From Amoebidium appalachense (lineage: Eukaryota; Ichthyosporea): a DNA stretch of 64,000 nucleotides. Of the stretch, positions 11,082 to 21,440 are shown one piece after another. Location: contig CAVNZM010000005.1 of the NCBI GenBank assembly GCA_963693365.1, positions 4,712,001 through 4,776,000 of the forward strand. Reading direction: 5' to 3'. The notes beneath the pieces are model-generated. The model was not told the origin of the DNA. It did not search any database and saw only the letters and a program-made list of their open reading frames with translations. Numbering within the stretch: position 1 is the first letter of the stretch; the number at the start of each line of letters is the position of its first letter. Position numbers and translations under genes: made by a program.

Positions 11082-12814
11082 CGCTGATCGATATCAACCG
11101 AACATGGGCCACCTAGGCCTCACTACATCAATTTTTACGAAGTTAAGGGCCCCATGCAGCTGCCTCTTTCATCAAATTTTAAAGCTCTTGTGGCCAATGA
11201 AAAAACGAATTTCAAACACACGTGACACTAATTCACGTGACGTTTTCAAGCTTTAAAGCAACTGTATGTACATGTAGGCCACCGTGTGATATTGTGCTGG
11301 CAGGAGGGCACAGGGCTAATACATAGTCGCGCGCACCTAGGATCAAAGATCTAGAGGCGCTGTCGTCGCGCTAGCCAAGCTTGCACTGCGCTCTGATGGT
11401 TTATGACGTCACGGCCTTCTAGATCTATTTATATCGGACGAATAATGATCCATTGTTTCCTGACGTCATCATCATTACAGGGTGTTGGAATATACAACAC
11501 CAATATCACTATCATTATTACTAAGTATATTCTACTAGTGCTAGTTCGTTGTCTATCTGCTTATTTAGCGAGTGTGATTATGCGCTCCGCAATCCGATCT
11601 TGTGGTGAGCAGTTACGTAATAGCTGGATGGCTCACTGGCGTTTGATTGGCTCGGAGCGCACCGCCTGCAGTCCCGTTTGTATACATTCTACATGTGTTC
11701 AGTGCAGACTCTGCTACGTGTGGGAAGGTAGTTTTTTCTCACGGGGTACTATCATACTAAGAAAATGATACTCCACAGTGGGCATCTATAATTATAGGGT
11801 CCCGCAACGGACGCCAGCCGCCTACTGCCGCCTACTGTAATTAGACTTCGGCAAAAATCTCCAGATGTAAAAAGCGCATCAAAGCACGAAGTGTGGTACG
11901 CGATTGGCCAACAACGCTCGGTTGAATAAATCATGGGACTGGGATATAGTTGATTTCCGAATTGTTTTTTACTTTATACCGGAAAACAAGTAAAGCTATT
12001 GTTATTGTCAACCCTCAAAAGCTTGCTCGCGAAAGGTTTTATTATACAGTACTTTAGCTTAATCATTAATTACGTAAATATGCATATAATAAGATAATAA
12101 TATCTTAGGTGCGAATGTAGCTAAAAAGAAAAAGAAAAATAGCTCTTGGGTAATTTGAAGCGGCGCCGCGGCTCAGGGTTCCGCGAGGCGATCCGATTCG
12201 AACCCTGATCTATGGGATCTGAAGCTTGCGTCGGGTTGGGTCGACCCGAGAACCAACCCGGCCGGGTCGGCGTTACCCAACCCCGACCCGGGGCATTTTT
12301 GCTCAAACCCGGTCGGCTTTATGACCCGGCGGGTCAGACCGAACCCAGCCCGACCGATGGCTCTGACCCGGTCAGTTCCCGCCGGGTCAGGGTAAAGCAT
12401 GATATATTAACCATAATAAGTAGTAAATTTAGATTGATAATTGGTTTTCAGGGATTGCACAGTGAACTAATAACAATACAGTATTTTAATCATGCCCATA
12501 TATGGTAGTATAAACATTGCCGAGGCATAGTTAGCTACAGTAGTAGAGTACTGAGGCTAGGCTAGCGCTTTAATATAAAAAGAGAAAGAAAAAGAAAAAG
12601 AAAAAAGAGAGAGACAATCGTAACTGCTGTGCACGTTACGTTGTGTTTGCTTTAGTCACCACTACCAAGCTCTATATAATCAAGTAAGCCGCAAGCACAC
12701 GAGCACTGTCTGTTCACATGTAGACACCATGCGTGGAAAAGCCACACACACACCGCGAGCACATGTGCACACACAGCACGCACGCACGCAAGCATATCAT
12801 ACACACACACACGT

Positions 12815-12854
<40 letters not shown>

Positions 12855-13299
12855 GTGCACACACACGTATACATGTACACACGTATATGGCCAGTCCGGG
12901 CGAACACCCGAGGTTTTCGCATTTGGTAACCCGCGGGTCAACCCGATCACAAGGGTCCAAGACCCGAAAACCAACCCGGCCCGGACCGAAAAAAAGACGA
13001 CCCGGCCCGAGATCCAACCGGCCTTTGCGTAAACCCGCCCGAGACCCACCCGGCCAGTGACCGACACATCCCTGTTGGGGGGTTTACACACTTTTTATTG
13101 CGTGGACACTGCCGGAGGCCCAGCCACATTCGACGGCCTACTGCGTGTTCCAGCACAGCCAATCAAATGCAGCCAGTGACATATGTACATGCTAGGCAAC
13201 AATGAGCGCCATCGTAGTATCTGACACCCCTATTACATATTATGGGTAAGCAGAGGCTAGCATCGGTAGCTCCGAAAGAAAGTTAAGGCACCGGATCAC
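10229..13299. other. Intergenic, microsatellites and CCCG-rich repeat blocks
   Basis: No gene was recognised. Two (GT)n blocks (about 10880-10959 and 10972-11038) end in about 40 G (11047-11081). 11100-12160 has no recognisable coding content. CCCGACCC/GGGTCGGG-type blocks lie at 12225-12395 and 12895-13070, and a short (CA)n at 12820-12850 lies between them. An A/G-rich stretch is at 12580-12615. Confidence 0.45.
12225..13070. repeat. Two GGGTCGGG/CCCGACCC-rich blocks
   Basis: Degenerate CCCGACC-type words fill 12225-12395 and 12895-13070. Both blocks contain a related core: GAGAACCAACCCGGCC near 12250 and GAAAACCAACCCGGCC near 12967, in the same orientation. Arrays of this type are often found as subterminal repeats of non-autonomous hAT-like elements, but no clear TIR or target duplication was found here, so the assignment is tentative. 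Confidence 0.35.
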
Positions 13300-13308
13300 A
13301 ATATCATA

Positions 13309-13988
13309 CTATGCAGCATTAATAAGGTGATCTAGGATAGTCATCTTAAAACGGATATATTGAGGAAGAGAGGAAGAAAAGAGAATAAAACCGCCAATAA
13401 CCTCCGGTTCTAATACATTAGCTAACAGGTTGCATTTATTGATAGATATGCAGCCGCGAGTAAACCGCCCCCCACACATATTACACATACGAGCAGGAGA
13501 CACCAGAAACCGATTACACCGCCAAGCCATAATCATCTTTGCGTTTTTACACCACACCACATTACGAATAAACGAATCTATGTATGAACGAGACTCTCTA
13601 ACCGACAGTATCCGCCATATAGGCTACTAGTAGTTGGTGTTTTTGCGGTCCTAACACCGGAAGGGACTCAACACGTAGAGTAAAAAGATATCTATCAGCC
13701 ATAGACTTGAAACTATTCATATTCACACTATGATCTAGCCGTACCTCCGGGGGGGTCGCCAGCCATTCCACATAACGCTCGGCAATGGGCAGAGACGATG
13801 GGGAAGGGAAGAGGTAGAGGGGCGAATCCGGCGGGGATGCGTGTAGCCGGAAGAGCGGGTGGTCCGGGGCACAAGCGGACAGGCGGGTGATGTGCTCGTG
13901 AAATTTAAGGGCTAATTCGTGTACGCGTTGTGATGGTGGTGTGAGTGCGTAGAGAGAATCAAAAAGGCGTCTAGGGAGAGGTGTGGAA
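13309..13988 (-). pseudogene. LINE ORF2 C-terminal region (left of insertion)
   Basis: The frame from 13999 downward continues the RT protein found on the right side of the insertion (LSTPLPRRLFDSLYALTPP and following) to a stop at 13598-13600. A second frame (13560-13309) contains CNRFLVSPARMCNMCGGRF, a Cys-rich finger-like motif typical of LINE ORF2 C-termini. A frame change and stop between the two show decay. Confidence 0.65.
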
Positions 13989-13993
13989 AGACC
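13989..13993. repeat. 5-bp target-site duplication AGACC (left)
   Basis: AGACC lies directly before the TG of the LTR and recurs at 14711-14715 and at 24148-24152, each time directly after an LTR ending ...TACGACA. A five-base duplication is typical of Gypsy integration. Confidence 0.85.
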
Positions 13994-14710
13994 TGACATA
14001 TACCGTCTCAGCAGATCAGCCTAAGTCTACGATCGAGATCGGGGGGGGGGGGGGGGGGGGGGGGGTGGCCCGGGTCCACAGATCATCAAGATCAAGTCCG
14101 GGGCCTCAAGATAGCTGTACAGCTGCGTGCATCTTGCCTCTGCCGGCGCAGGGCATTGGACCACGTCAGCCGGGACAGCCGTCCAATAGAATTCTAATTA
14201 GTGTGTAGGATAGATCGTAGGAGGACTTAGGAATGTGATTGTTCAGGCAGAAGCCCTTTTGTAAGTATTGGCAAGGTTAGATAGTGTATGTTGCCAAACG
14301 TATTTATATATGTATATGTAGAGGAAAGGGGGGGGAGGGAGGGGGGGGGAGGATCATAGTATGAAATGTAGATTTAGACTCTGCGGTGCCACTAGGGGGA
14401 GGGTGAGGGGTGAGACTTGGATAAATATATTAGTTGAGTAGATCGACTTAGCTCGTGCAGGCGCACGATAAAAGTAGATCGGAATGTTAATGGAATGTGG
14501 CATCGTAGGGGGCCAGGTGATGATGATCTTTGAGGGCACGGCCTGGATGGCCTCAGTCGTAACTTAGACTCATTCCGTACGGATCTAAGTTTGCCCGTCG
14601 GAGCCTGGTCTGAATAAACTTTACCGTTTTTCCGTACACGTTCGTTCCTTTTCGTGTGTGTACACTTAGTAGAGTGCCGCGTCTCTAGTACACACTATTA
14701 GGATACGACA
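13994..14710 (+). mobile_element. Solo LTR of the Gypsy element
   Basis: A 717-bp LTR beginning TGACATATAC and ending GGATACGACA (TG...CA), flanked on both sides by AGACC. It contains a TATA-like TATTTATATATG (about 14300-14311) and a polyadenylation signal AATAAA (about 14613), in the order expected of a sense-strand LTR. It is nearly identical to the LTR at 23432-24147, differing at a few bases (for example TTCAGGCAG versus TTCGGGCAG), by a missing TAAT near the left end, and in the poly-G length. It is followed by LINE sequence rather than by gag, which defines it as a solo LTR. Confidence 0.85.
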
Positions 14711-14715
14711 AGACC

Positions 14716-16037
14716 AGTGAGAAACATACAACAAGTTGTGTAGTGGAAATCATCTATTGATTTGAGGACATTAGTAACAGTATCAGGGGGTGCCATAGCT
14801 AGTAAGGGCAACCCGTATTCAGACAAAGGGCGAATATATGTGCGAAATATACTAAGACGATTGTATAGGTGGACAGTATGAGAAAGAGTAGCAAGATACA
14901 CATCCCGAAATAACCGAAGACACCTGCCTGCACTCTCCACCCGACGGTCGATCATCCGTTTGAAACATATGCCCCATTCGTCCACCGGAATCCCCAAATA
15001 CTTGTATTCGATTGGGCGAGGGAGGGGACTGCCGAAAATACAAACGTCGTCCCATGCCGGTATCGATTTTGATAAAAGGGCACACTTTTTGACATTAATC
15101 TGCATATCGTTGAGCTGGCACCAATGTTCAACCACACGAATGTATTGCCGTAGTTCGAGAGGATCGGATGACATAAGCACAATATCGTCGGCAAAAAAGA
15201 GGGCGGGGGGAGCCTGGGATGGCAACCCCCCGTCAATTTGTGCCGCAGAAAGAGTGTCGGCTAAATCATCAATATACAGGTTGAAAAGAAGAGGACTTAG
15301 CAGGGACCCTTGAAGTACCCCGCGCGTGCGGGTAAACCAGTGGGGATAGCCGCCCATTAACCACCGCTCGTCCGCGTGTAAACGTAAACATAGCTTCCAG
15401 TAGCCGACCCATTTGTAATGGGACACCGCGAGTGGCCAACTTGGCCCACAGGCGAGGGAGATCGACCGTGTCGTACGCGTTCTTAAAATCGATAAATACG
15501 AGGTGCTCGGTATCACTTTGAGTTGCATTATGTAGAGTGAGGATTTGTGCGTAACATGAGTGTCGATGCCGAAACGCCGCCTGAAGAGGGCTCAGCTGGG
15601 AAGCCTGCTTAAGGGTGGGGTTACGGGAAAAGGCCTGTAAAAGGCCACTTTCGAATAATCGGCGAAAAACGGACGTAAGGGTGATAGGGCGAAATTCGTG
15701 GATGGGACCCTGTGCAACCGTTTTCTTGATGGGAAACACTAAGGTGGCTAGCCACTCCGAGGGCACTTTACCGACATCAGAATACCAGCTAAACAACTCG
15801 CTAAGAATACATGTAAGTGGTGGCGGCGGGCCACGCTTTTCGTCTTTCTCGGGTCGGGGTGGGATGAGTACCTTAAGTAGTGCCATAGGGATGCCGTCCG
15901 GCCCGCACGCTTTGCGGGACGGGTAACGGGAGCCTGACTAACTGCCATACTGCATCTGGGGTAAAAAGTTCCCCCAATTCAGCCCCAAACTCAGCCGGCC
16001 CCGCTGGCCACGCCGTGTGTGGTGGTGGTGGTGTGTC
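14716..16037 (-). pseudogene. Duplicated LINE ORF2 RT fragment
   Basis: About 1.3 kb identical, as far as can be read, to the LINE flank at 24153-25474. It encodes the RT region, including the FADDIVL active-site box (YxDD-type), NLYIDDL, and a KYLGIPVDEWG thumb-region motif. It carries the same single-base frame change next to the GVLQGSLLSPL motif as the right-hand copy, so the two copies share that defect. The identity stops abruptly after GGTGGTGTGTC at 16037, where LTR sequence begins. Confidence 0.8.
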
Positions 16038-16508
16038 TGATTGTTCGGGCAGAAGCCCTTTTGTAAGTATTGGCAAGGTTAGATAGTGTATGTTGCCAAA
16101 CGTATTTATATATGTAGATGTAGAGGAAAGGGGGGGAGGGAGGGGGGGGAGGATAGTATGAAATGTAGATTTAGACTCTGCGGTGCCACTAGGGGGAGGG
16201 TGAGGGGTGAGACTTGGATAAATATATTAGTTGAGTAGATCGACTTAGCTCGTGCAGGCGCACGATAAAAGTAGATCGGAATGTTAATGGAATGTGGCAT
16301 CGTAGGGGGCCAGGTGATGATGATCTTTGAGGGCACGGCCTGGATGGCCTCAGTCGTAACTTAGACTCATTCCGTACGGATCTAAGTTTGCCCGTCGGAG
16401 CCTGGTCTGAATAAACTTTACCGTTTTTCCGTACACGTTCGTTCCTTTTCGTGTGTGTACACTTAGTAGAGTGCCGCGTCTCTAGTACACATACATTAGG
16501 ATACGACA
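16038..16508 (+). mobile_element. 5'-truncated LTR of the full-length Gypsy element
   Basis: These 471 bp equal the last 471 bp of the LTR at 23432-24147 (from TGATTGTTCGGGCAG to the terminal ...ACGACA), so the first ~245 bp are missing. TATA-like and AATAAA signals are retained. The end reads ACACATACATTAGG, where the other two LTRs read ACACACTATTAGG. The primer-binding site should begin at 16509 (AGCTACACC...); no tRNA match was recognised by eye. Confidence 0.85.
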
Positions 16509-16653
16509 AGCTACACCTTTCTTTTAGTGCGGTTTTTCGCGCTAGGGTAACGCGGTGACAGTTCCTTCTGGGCTGTTGCTACACCTCAAACACACAGAAA
16601 AAAAAAAAAAAAAAAAAAAAAACAAATAAACACAACCACCCGAACACCACACA

Positions 16654-18219
16654 ATGGCTAAGTTTAACGTAGACATGTTCTACGCATTGGCAGCGGAGGA
16701 TAGCTCCCTGCACACACAGGTACCACAGGTTCATACACTAGACGTTAGACAGACCACAGCTTTCAGTTTTACACTCAAACACGACTCGGAAATACCTAGG
16801 TGGCTTAGGACACTCCTAGCTAACACACCCACACTAGTGTTAGACACAAAGAAGGCCCCCACTGTGGCGGCCTCGTGCTTAATGATCAAACAGTGCATCG
16901 ACCACAAAACAATGGCCGACTTATGCACCCTGATGGAGGAGCACCCGTACCGGGCCGAGCAGGCCCCCCAGGTGACGGCTCGTATATACGAGCAGCAGTA
17001 CGACGAGGGGAGGGACGAGATGGTGTCCCGGACACTCGGCCAGAAACGTCTGGCCGCACGGTTCATCCCCGACGACGAGGACGAGAACAGCACCGACGAC
17101 GTGGACGGGGAGCTCGAGGCCTTCACACGGCCGGAAAACGAGCTCGAGTATACGGCCCGGCTCGTCGGCCGATACCTGACGGCCGACCGGCGCCGTACCT
17201 TCCGGGCCCAGCTCAGAGAATGGAAGTATACCTTTCCCACTTTAGATATGTCCCCCGTAGAAGCTCGTGCATTCTTTGAGAGGGAATATCGGGTCTTTGA
17301 AGACCTTTGTGAGTTAGCTGGTGATGTGAGTGATAGGGAAAAATTCGAGTTTGCTCGTAAGGCTCTCTCTGTAAACACAGACACTGCACGCATGTTTGGG
17401 GAGCATGATGATGTAGATGAGGTGGTATTGCATGTTAAACGTCACTTGCTTGCCATGCACGAGGTGAAGTTCAATAAGAGGGATAAAAAGGAGGTGATGG
17501 AAGTAGACAAGAAAAAGAAGGAGAGTGGACAGAAGGGGGAAAAAGAGAAAAAAGAGGGTGAACAGCCAGATGCACTCACCATGTTGGTCAAGCAGGTTGC
17601 CGAGCTCTCCCAGGCCGTCTTTTCTGGCCGAGGGGGCTTCGGCTTCCGGGGTGGCCGTGGCGGCGACCGGGGTGGACACGGTGGTCGTGGCCGAGGTGGA
17701 CGTGGAGGACAACAGCAGCAGTTCACCGAGAGGTTTGCCCCTTATCTTGCTCGTGGTGGTGGGCAGGGTAGAGGGAGGGGTGGAAATGGTGGTGAGAGAG
17801 GCCGAGGGGGGCAGGGGGGAAGGGGGGGCCGTGGTGCACACGGTGGGCCCCCCCAGCATGACCGGGCTCCCGGTTATGCTTTGCGCCAAGGTTTTGAAGT
17901 CCCCCCTGGCCCCTTCTTTGGTGCATGTTACTTTTGTGGCCGGCAAGGGCACTCTGCTGCATATTCAGTTGCCGTAGTTACAAGAGCTATTGAGTTCCGG
18001 GGGAGGGGGGAGCTGGGGTCACTGAGGGAGGGGGGGGGGACAGTATCGGTCCCCCCCAGGTTGCAGAGAACCTTCACCCTCCCCCACCCCAGGTTAAGCT
18101 TCCCTTTGCCCCCTCACCGCCCCGATACGTGTGGGAGCCGGGCATCGTCGTGGGTCCTCAAGACAGCGTCGAGGTGGTATGGCATGAATGTTTGTGGGGT
18201 GACTCTACCAAAGGTATGA
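16654..18219 (+). CDS. Gypsy gag-like protein with RGG box and zinc knuckle
   Basis: A 521-residue frame opens at ATG 16654 about 145 bp after the LTR, just past an A-rich leader (16599-16633). The first ~300 residues are hydrophilic, with a Lys/Glu-rich stretch (KEKKEGEQ); an RGG/glycine-arginine region follows (about residues 325-405). A nucleocapsid-type knuckle CYFCGRQGHSA follows; the expected last Cys is not present in this frame, suggesting a frame shift or loss. The remaining ~95 residues are G-run-encoded and probably out of the true frame. The likely role is particle assembly and RNA packaging for the retrotransposon. Confidence 0.7.
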   Translation: MAKFNVDMFYALAAEDSSLHTQVPQVHTLDVRQTTAFSFTLKHDSEIPRWLRTLLANTPTLVLDTKKAPTVAASCLMIKQCIDHKTMADLCTLMEEHPYRAEQAPQVTARIYEQQYDEGRDEMVSRTLGQKRLAARFIPDDEDENSTDDVDGELEAFTRPENELEYTARLVGRYLTADRRRTFRAQLREWKYTFPTLDMSPVEARAFFEREYRVFEDLCELAGDVSDREKFEFARKALSVNTDTARMFGEHDDVDEVVLHVKRHLLAMHEVKFNKRDKKEVMEVDKKKKESGQKGEKEKKEGEQPDALTMLVKQVAELSQAVFSGRGGFGFRGGRGGDRGGHGGRGRGGRGGQQQQFTERFAPYLARGGGQGRGRGGNGGERGRGGQGGRGGRGAHGGPPQHDRAPGYALRQGFEVPPGPFFGACYFCGRQGHSAAYSVAVVTRAIEFRGRGELGSLREGGGTVSVPPRLQRTFTLPHPRLSFPLPPHRPDTCGSRASSWVLKTASRWYGMNVCGVTLPKV

Positions 18220-18232
18220 ATGGTGTGAATGT

Positions 18233-19295
18233 TTGTGGTTGGGGGAGGTTCCCCAGCCACAAGTGGATGGTCTCAGTGTTTCTTGTCCCAACCCGGTGTT
18301 TGTTCTAACCACACCGGAGGGGGTTTCTGTGCCATTGTTTCCGGGAGGGGGGGGGACACACACGAGTAAAGGGGGAAGGGGGGGGAAGGCACAGACACGT
18401 AGAAACACACCACCACAACAACATACGACGGTTGCAGACACACCTACACCCACACACACACCCACACATACACCAAACACACACACACCACCCACCCACA
18501 CATCACACACACACACTCCACCACCACCCACACCACATACACACCCCACCCCACCCGTGCAGGCACCACAGGTAGGTATGTTGCACGTAGGTATCGAGGG
18601 TGTGAGTCTTCGTGGGCAGGGATTGGGTGTGAGTGATGATGTGTTGCTTGAATTGGAGGAGGATTTAGTTGGTTTTAGCCGGCATTATATAGACGTATGG
18701 TTAGCTGATGGTAAGTTGAAGGCTGTTGCTTTGCTCGATGGAGGGGCTCAGGTTAATTGTGTGCATGCTTCGTTTATTCGTCGTTTTAATCAGGCCGGGG
18801 GGGGAAATTCCTATTTTAGATGCTTCTAGCACAGCCTTAGGTAGTGCTAATAATAGTAGTATGTCTGTGGAAGGTGTTTGTGTGTTGCCGTGTGAGATAG
18901 GTGGCCAGGCTATGCATATTGCTTGTTATGTGGTTAAGGATTTAGCTCAAAGTGTTTTGTTGGGAGCCCCATTTTTCCGTAGACATGTGAATGCTTTGTT
19001 TGAACGTACGAATGTTTTAGAATTGCAGTCCGGCGTTAAAATTAAAACCCATGATGGGCTCGACGGTTATCAGTCTGGTGCTAGAACGGTAGCTGAAGTA
19101 GTAATCGAGCCTTATCAGTGCCAAACGGTACGTGTCCGGGCCGGCAATCATGTTAGGATAGGGGAAATTTTAGGGGTTTTTACTCCGAAAACCCCATTTC
19201 AGGAGGTGGCCCAATGGACCCTTAGTAGGGTATGGCCGGATAAGACAATAGAAATAGAATTAGTGAATCCGGGCATCGAGCCTAGTAGTGATTAG
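18233..19295 (+). pseudogene. Gypsy aspartic protease region, frameshifted
   Basis: The first frame (to 18829) has a proline/threonine-histidine-rich linker and then ALLDGGAQVNCVHASFI, a retropepsin active-site region in which the usual D-S/T-G-A reads DGGA. The frame then breaks at a G-run (about 18797-18805) and continues in another frame to TAG at 19293-19295, with SVLLGAPFFRRH, the second retropepsin signature (ILG-type) region. Both halves are recognisable but cannot be translated as one protein without a one-base change. Confidence 0.65.
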
Positions 19296-19839
19296 GTCAG
19301 GTGTTTCCGTCGGTAGTTTCACTAATGAGATTGGTAGTATAGAGGTCTCTCTTATTACCCAAAAGGAGGATGCCGGCTCGAAGGGTGACTCAGGAGGAGG
19401 GGGAACAACTTTATTTAACGTTAGCCACCAAAATGTCACCCGACACGATGGGGGGGGGGACCGGGACAGCACCGGTCCCACTCCCCCGACCCCCAAGAGG
19501 AAGGAGGGTCACCCCGGGTGTGAGAATGTGCAGGCAGGGGGGGAGGGTGTTGGTCTAACCCGTGGATCTGACGGGTTAACCAACACCGTGGGGGGCAGGG
19601 TGGCCACAGACCTGGCCCCCCACATACATGCACTAACTCATCAGGAATTGCCCGGGCATGGGTGTGCCGGGGGGAGGGGGGGGTGCTAAGGGTGACCGCC
19701 TATATCCGGAGGTACCTCCACCTCACCCCGAGCAGCACCGATGTAATACAGGAGGTGAAATGTTAAGTGGCACTCCGGTGAATAAGGATGCATCCACTTG
19801 TGATGGGGGTAACCCGGAGTTAGTATTGCCGTTTGGTAT

Positions 19840-21170
19840 GAAGGAGGGGGATTGGACGGTAGAACAGAAAAAATTGCTAGCTAAGTTATTTGATAGGACT
19901 CGGTTTGCATTTCTGGCCGATGATAACGAAGTAGGCTTCGTTAAAGGGTTTGAAATGCAGATCGACACAGGTGATAATAGGCCGGTAGTGATGCCTAGCT
20001 ATAGAATGGAGCAGTATAAATTGTCGGATGCGCTAATAATAGTGAGTGATATGTTAAAAAAGGGTCATGTGGAGCATAGTTCGAGTCCGTGGAGAAGTCC
20101 GGTGCTATTGCCAAGTGGTTAAGAAGCCCGACGGGTCTTGGCGTCTAGTGAACGATTACAGGGCTCTGAATCGGATCACTAAGGCAGACCAATGGCCTCT
20201 CCCTAACATAGACGAGCAGCTTTCACAGCTGCACGGCTATACTCACTTTGCTAAACTTGATTTAAAAGCAGCTTTTTGGCAGATAAGGTTGGAGGAGAGC
20301 AGCAAGGAGAAGACTGCCTTTGCACTGGGTGACCAGCTGTTCCAGTACAAGGTGGTGCCGATGGGTTTGCTCTCCTCTCCAGCTATGTTGTGCCGGGTAA
20401 TGTATAAAATTCTCCACCCTCATTTGGATGTATGCCACCCTTATTTGGATGATGTTTTAATTAAAGGTAGGTCATTTGAGGAGTTAGTTAATAATTGTGA
20501 AAAAGTATTTTTAGCTTTGGGTGAGTCTGGTCTTCGTATTAGCGGTAGCAAGACTGTGATTGGTGTGCCGGAGGTTAAGTTTTTAGGTCATATTGTGTCT
20601 AGTAATGGTCTTGCCCCTGATCCGGAGAAAATCCGGGCCATAGTTGAGTGGCCCCGTCCTCAGACTGTCACTCAACTAAGGCAATTTTTAGGTTTAACTA
20701 ATTATCTTCGTCGTTATATTAAGGATTATAGTATGCTTGCTTTGCCGTTAACTAGTCAGACGGGGGGGGAGAAGAAGAATAGAATAGATTGGAATGTTGA
20801 TGCTGTTTCTGCTTTCGAAAAGCTTAAGTTAGCTTTGCAGTCTTCGAGTATGCTTGTTCATCCTGATTTTTCGGCCGGGGGGGGGATGTTTAAAGTTCGG
20901 TGTGATGCAAGTAAGGTTGCTGAGGGGGCCGTGTTATATCAAGTGCAGGAGGGGCAGGATAGAGTGATTGCTTATGCTAGTCGTTCATTTAGTAAAAGTG
21001 AACGGAGATATAGCAATCCGGAGAGAGAGTCCCATGCTATCTTTTGGGCAGTCTCACAGGCATGGAGGTATATACTCGCAGGCAGGACGTTTGAGGTCTA
21101 CACCGACCACAAGCCCTGCCTAGCCATGGCCGGCACCACTCGTCTGGTCAACGAGAGGATGCAGTTATAG
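19840..21170 (+). pseudogene. Gypsy reverse transcriptase and RNase H, disrupted
   Basis: RT begins in the frame ending at 20122 (FEMQIDTGDNRPVVMPSYRM, SSSPWRSPVLL) and shifts near 20108 into the frame ending at 21170. That frame has KKPDGSWRLVNDYRALN, LDLKAAFWQIRL, MGLLSSPAMLCRVM and the catalytic YLDD box, then FLGHIVSS and the thumb. RNase H follows: VRCDASKVAEGAVLYQ, AYASRSFSKSERRYSNPERE and VYTDHKPCL. Translation stops at 21168-21170 in an 18-bp inverted repeat, before the expected C-terminal piece of RNase H. A downstream out-of-frame stretch near 21200-21270 (VDCDALSR) is the remainder of that domain. Confidence 0.75.
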
Positions 21171-21205
21171 GAGAACTCACCGAGAGCCGCGGTGAGTTCT
21201 CCTAT
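21163..21205. repeat. 18-bp perfect inverted repeat (7-nt loop) in RNase H
   Basis: TTATAGGAGAACTCACCG and its exact reverse complement are separated by AGAGCCG. The right arm reads as normal RNase H coding sequence; the left arm introduces the stop codon. This looks like a templated fold-back insertion that replaced the normal codons. Confidence 0.85.
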
Positions 21206-21440
21206 AAATTGTTTTATGCCAAGGGTGAAACAATGGTTGACTGTGATGCTCTCTCTCGTGCTGCTTATATTTTGTTTGAAGAAGAGAAGGAGGGGGAGGG
21301 GGGGCTAGTGAGAGACGGGGGGGGGAGGGGGGAAGGGGGGGGGAGAGTGAGCAGAAAGGAATAGATGCTGTGTCTGTTGATGTGTCTTCTTGGGCTCCGG
21401 GGTTGCTTGCTTATAAGTGTAGGGGAGGGGGGGGAGGTAT

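Noticed and set aside
14716-16037. An independent second LINE insertion
   Set aside because: It is identical to the right-hand LINE flank, starts at the same TSD and shares its frame defect, so it is a duplicated allele segment and not a separate insertion.
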